25,358 nucleotides of DNA from an uncultured Bacilli bacterium (GTDB lineage Bacteria > Bacillota_I > Bacilli_A > RF39 > UBA660). Made by a program: the position numbers and the translations under genes. The stretch spans positions 1 through 25,358 of the forward strand of contig CAKOYC010000006.1 in NCBI GenBank assembly GCA_934130265.1, given 5' to 3'. This document shows positions 22,773 through 25,358 of this stretch, in pieces. Within the stretch, counting starts at the first letter, position 1. Each line of letters begins with the position of its first letter. The notes under the pieces were generated by a model that was given only the letters and a program-made list of their open reading frames with translations, searched no databases and was not told where the DNA came from.

Positions 22773-23321
22773 ATGTGGTTATGGATTATCTTGGCAGTTA
22801 TTATTTTAATTATTATTTATGTCTTCATCTTATATAATAACTTTATCAGTTTAGATAATAAAGTAAAAGAAGCTTTTTCTACAATGGATGTCTATTTAAA
22901 GAAAAGATGGGACTTAATTCCTAACCTAGTAGAAACCGTAAAAGGATATGCTAAATATGAAGAAGAAACTTTAACGAGGGTTACAAAATTAAGAAATAAT
23001 ATATATAATGAAATGACAAATGATGAGAAAATTATAAACAATGAAGAACTATCTAGTGATGTTTCTAAAATCATGGCTTTAAAAGAAGCTTATCCAGAAT
23101 TAAAAGCTAATGAAAGCTTTATTGATTTAAGTAGTAAGCTAACAAAAATCGAAGATGATATAGCTAATGCTAGAAAATACTATAATGGAACAGTTAGAAT
23201 CTATAATAATAAAGTGCAAATGTTTCCTAATAATATCTTTGCTAAGTTATTTGGTTACAAAACAAAAAGAATGTTTGAAGCAAACTATGAAGAAAAACAA
23301 AATATAAAAATTAATTTATAA
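22773..23321 (+). CDS. lemA: LemA family protein
   Basis: The protein is 182 residues from the preferred start. One N-terminal membrane helix (about 3-22) is followed by a helical bundle. NNFISLDNKVKEAFSTMDVY then LKKRWDLIPNLVETVKGYAK is the core signature of LemA. ANARKYYNGTVRIYNNKVQM and FPNNIFAKLFGYK close it. LemA proteins are anchored with the bundle on one side of the membrane; their biochemical role is unknown. A GTG three codons upstream lies inside AGGAGGTG and is not the start; the ATG at 22773 is correctly spaced. It begins an operon with two DUF2207-like proteins, ten bases upstream of the first. LemA and DUF2207 genes are often neighbours. Confidence 0.93.
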   Translation: MWLWIILAVIILIIIYVFILYNNFISLDNKVKEAFSTMDVYLKKRWDLIPNLVETVKGYAKYEEETLTRVTKLRNNIYNEMTNDEKIINNEELSSDVSKIMALKEAYPELKANESFIDLSSKLTKIEDDIANARKYYNGTVRIYNNKVQMFPNNIFAKLFGYKTKRMFEANYEEKQNIKINL

Positions 23322-23331
23322 TGGAGGAATT

Positions 23332-24426
23332 ATGAAAAATCTAAATATTTTATTATATATACTTCCAATAGTATTCCTATTTATTTCTTTATATCTATAT
23401 AGTAAATTTAGAGGTAATAAAAACAATGGTAAAGCATTAAATTTTTATCCTCCAAAAGAATTAAATAGTTTAGATGTTGGTTTTATATATAAAGGTGGTG
23501 CTACTAATAAAGATGTAACATCTCTACTTCTTTATCTTGCTAATAAAGGATATATTAAAGTCATTAAAACTAATGATAGTTATGGATTAGTTAAGACTAA
23601 AGAATATGATGAAGATAATATTAATGAGCAGTTATTTATTGATGGATTATTTACTAAAAAAAGAAAGTATAATTTTCCATTAAATGAAAGTAAAACTGAT
23701 GTAATAACATCTGATGATTTATATGATAATTTTTATAGAACAATGAATAGAATATTGTCAAATATAAATAGTAGTAAAGATAAAATTTATGAAAAAGGAA
23801 CTTTACTAACAAAGTTATTAATTACTCTAATGGTAATTATAACATATTGTATAGTTACTATTTTTCCAGTTCTATCATATAAAAATGATATGATTTTAGT
23901 TATAGCCTTAGCCTTTCCAATAATCTTTTTATATTCTTATATTAATATTGATACCTATACTAATTTATTTGCTAAAATCTGCTTTGTATTAGGTTTATTT
24001 CTATTACCTTGGTGTGGATTGGTCTTACCAGTATTAGTAAACAATTTATCCTATTTACTAATCAATATTTATGGATTATCTTGTATAAGTGTAATGATAA
24101 TATGTGCTAAAAATATTACTAAAAGAACAAGATATGGAAAAGATATGTTAGAGGAAATAGAAGGATTAAAACAATTTATTAAATTAGGTGATAAAAATAA
24201 AATACTTAATCTGTTAGAAGAAAACCCCAATTATTTTTACGATATACTACCATATGCTTATACTTTAAATGAATATGATACTTGGATAGATAAATTTAAA
24301 GATATTAATCTAACAGCTCCAAGTTGGTATGTGGAAGATGATAACTTTAACTTGGAGGAGTTTTCTAGTTTTATTAAATCTACTATGAAATCAGTTAAAA
24401 GAAGTATGACATCAAGTGATGTTTGA
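23332..24426 (+). CDS. DUF2207-like membrane protein, C-terminal-half architecture
   Basis: The 364-residue protein begins with a membrane helix (about 5-23). LNFYPPKELNSLDVGFIYKG follows, the sequence found after the first membrane segment of DUF2207 proteins. TSLLLYLANKGYIKVIK resembles a winged-helix element. Three or four helices in about 160-260 then precede a cytosolic tail with EEIEGLKQFIKLGDKNKI, also typical. The large extracytoplasmic domain that starts a full DUF2207 protein is missing here and is instead encoded by the next gene. TGGAGGA precedes the ATG. The stop is 15 bases before the next start. Function unknown; probably a cell-envelope partner of LemA. Confidence 0.82.
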   Translation: MKNLNILLYILPIVFLFISLYLYSKFRGNKNNGKALNFYPPKELNSLDVGFIYKGGATNKDVTSLLLYLANKGYIKVIKTNDSYGLVKTKEYDEDNINEQLFIDGLFTKKRKYNFPLNESKTDVITSDDLYDNFYRTMNRILSNINSSKDKIYEKGTLLTKLLITLMVIITYCIVTIFPVLSYKNDMILVIALAFPIIFLYSYINIDTYTNLFAKICFVLGLFLLPWCGLVLPVLVNNLSYLLINIYGLSCISVMIICAKNITKRTRYGKDMLEEIEGLKQFIKLGDKNKILNLLEENPNYFYDILPYAYTLNEYDTWIDKFKDINLTAPSWYVEDDNFNLEEFSSFIKSTMKSVKRSMTSSDV

Positions 24427-24441
24427 TGAAGAGGAGATACT

Positions 24442-25358
24442 ATGAAAAAACTTAGATTTTTATCTATTATAATATTTATACTATTAATAAATATTTTGCC
24501 AATGGATACTTATGCTTTAAGTAAAAAAACATCTTATGTTAATGTTAACAATAAAGAGTATTTAGAAGTTGACAACTTAAGCGTCTCTAATATTACTTTT
24601 AATGATTACTCTAATACATCAACTAAAGCTTTTGGATTAACTGGAATAATAAAAAACAATTCTAATAGTAATATTGATTACTCGACTACTGTATATTATT
24701 ATGATAAAAATTATAATCTAATTGCTAAAAGTAATAAGCAAAGTATTGCTCCAATTGCTAATAGTAGCTTTAATCTAATGTCTAATCTATCTATTTTAAA
24801 TGGACACAGTGTTAGTGAAATAGCTTATTATCAGTTAGAAGTTAATACTGATGGTGCTTACTATAGTAGTAATATGTTAACACCTAGTAAGGTTAGTGAT
24901 TACTCTTATTATGATTATGTTCTTGATAAATATGATGTAAATATTAAAGTAAATGAAGATAATACTTTTGATGTTATTGAAACAATTGCTGCTTATTTTA
25001 ACGAACCAAAACATGGGATATTTAGAACTATTCCTTTGATTAATAAAATAACAAGATTAGATGGTAGTAAATCAACTAATAGAGCTAGAATAACAAATCT
25101 ATCTGTTAATAATAAATATAAAGTTTCAAGAGAAAATGGAGATTACATAATACAAATTGGTGATGCTAACAAAACCTTAACAGGTGAACAAACATATGTA
25201 ATTAAGTATACTTATAATTTAGGAAAAGATAGAATTAAAGATTATGATGAATTATATTACAATATTATTGGTGATGAATGGGATACAGCTATTGGTAATA
25301 TAACTTTTACCATTACAATGCCTAAAGATTTTGATAGTAGTAAACTTGGTTTTTCTTC
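24442..25358 (+). CDS. DUF2207-type extracytoplasmic protein, 3' end outside window
   Basis: 305 codons are visible before the window ends. MKKLRFLSIIIFILLINILP then DTYALS is a signal peptide. Residues about 35-130 form a beta-rich domain with GLTGIIKNNSNSNIDYSTTV, like the FxLYD-type domains. From about 165 the DUF2207 N-terminal domain starts. DVNIKVNEDNTFDVIETI, KHGIFRTIPL, YVIKYTYNLGKDRI and DELYYNIIGDEWDTAIGNIT give its signature. A full-length member would continue into membrane helices; whether this one does lies past the edge. GAGGAG is five bases before the ATG. It is third in an operon with LemA and a DUF2207 C-terminal-type protein. Confidence 0.85.
   Translation, partial: MKKLRFLSIIIFILLINILPMDTYALSKKTSYVNVNNKEYLEVDNLSVSNITFNDYSNTSTKAFGLTGIIKNNSNSNIDYSTTVYYYDKNYNLIAKSNKQSIAPIANSSFNLMSNLSILNGHSVSEIAYYQLEVNTDGAYYSSNMLTPSKVSDYSYYDYVLDKYDVNIKVNEDNTFDVIETIAAYFNEPKHGIFRTIPLINKITRLDGSKSTNRARITNLSVNNKYKVSRENGDYIIQIGDANKTLTGEQTYVIKYTYNLGKDRIKDYDELYYNIIGDEWDTAIGNITFTITMPKDFDSSKLGFS

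Noticed and set aside
1..25358. CRISPR array or tandem repeats
   Set aside because: I looked for regularly spaced repeats and saw none; the only long repeats are the duplicated leaders at 7621/8676 and 8563/11405.

Overview
The window is strongly AT-rich DNA. All tryptophans in the confident genes are TGG, and TGA is used as a stop, so this is the standard bacterial code. Arginine is almost entirely AGA in the housekeeping genes, ribosome binding sites are strong AGGAGG-type, and Rho-independent terminators are common. This points to a low-GC Bacillota, probably a Bacilli/Erysipelotrichia-like, host-associated lineage. That placement is an inference; no rRNA or other definitive marker is present.

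Layout. (1) 1-5216 is an accessory, partly decayed region. It holds a MobV/Pre relaxase that runs off the left edge, then a compact minus-strand operon reading a frameshifted small gene, a SieB-like membrane protein, an unrecognised 389-residue protein and an RBBP9/YdeN-type hydrolase. About 1.3 kb of decayed reading frames follows. (2) 5217-9208 is core-like and on the minus strand: RecX, RNA polymerase omega, two thioredoxin-fold proteins, a small acetyltransferase, a DUF2752 protein, a TM2 protein and a GreA/GreB-like factor. (3) 9217-16541 holds HelD (RNA polymerase recycling motor), a glycerophosphodiester phosphodiesterase, a YitT membrane protein, a GNAT plus membrane-bound XRE regulator pair, and an aryl-sulfate sulfotransferase. 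(4) 16678-21214 is a divergent LysR regulator facing a tightly packed five-gene operon: CoaC, CoaB, a class II aldolase-like protein, a methyltransferase and an aminotransferase missing its end. Its codon choice (ACA and TCA rather than ACT and TCT) differs from the flanking core genes. (5) 21209-22618 is a second MobV relaxase, broken by a nonsense codon and a frameshift, beside a tRNA-Cys gene that has a clear promoter and terminator. (6) 22773-25358 is LemA followed by two proteins that together look like a split DUF2207 protein.

How the parts relate. HelD and the GreA-like protein form an operon of two factors that act on RNA polymerase, with omega encoded nearby. The accessory segments at both ends carry relaxases of mobilizable elements, and the left one is joined to a candidate phage-exclusion operon. 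A chimeric duplication near 8.6 kb joins a copy of the phosphodiesterase promoter and gene start head-to-head with a copy of the thioredoxin gene leader. The most promising undescribed systems are the SieB-containing operon and the CoaC-CoaB-aldolase-methyltransferase-aminotransferase operon.
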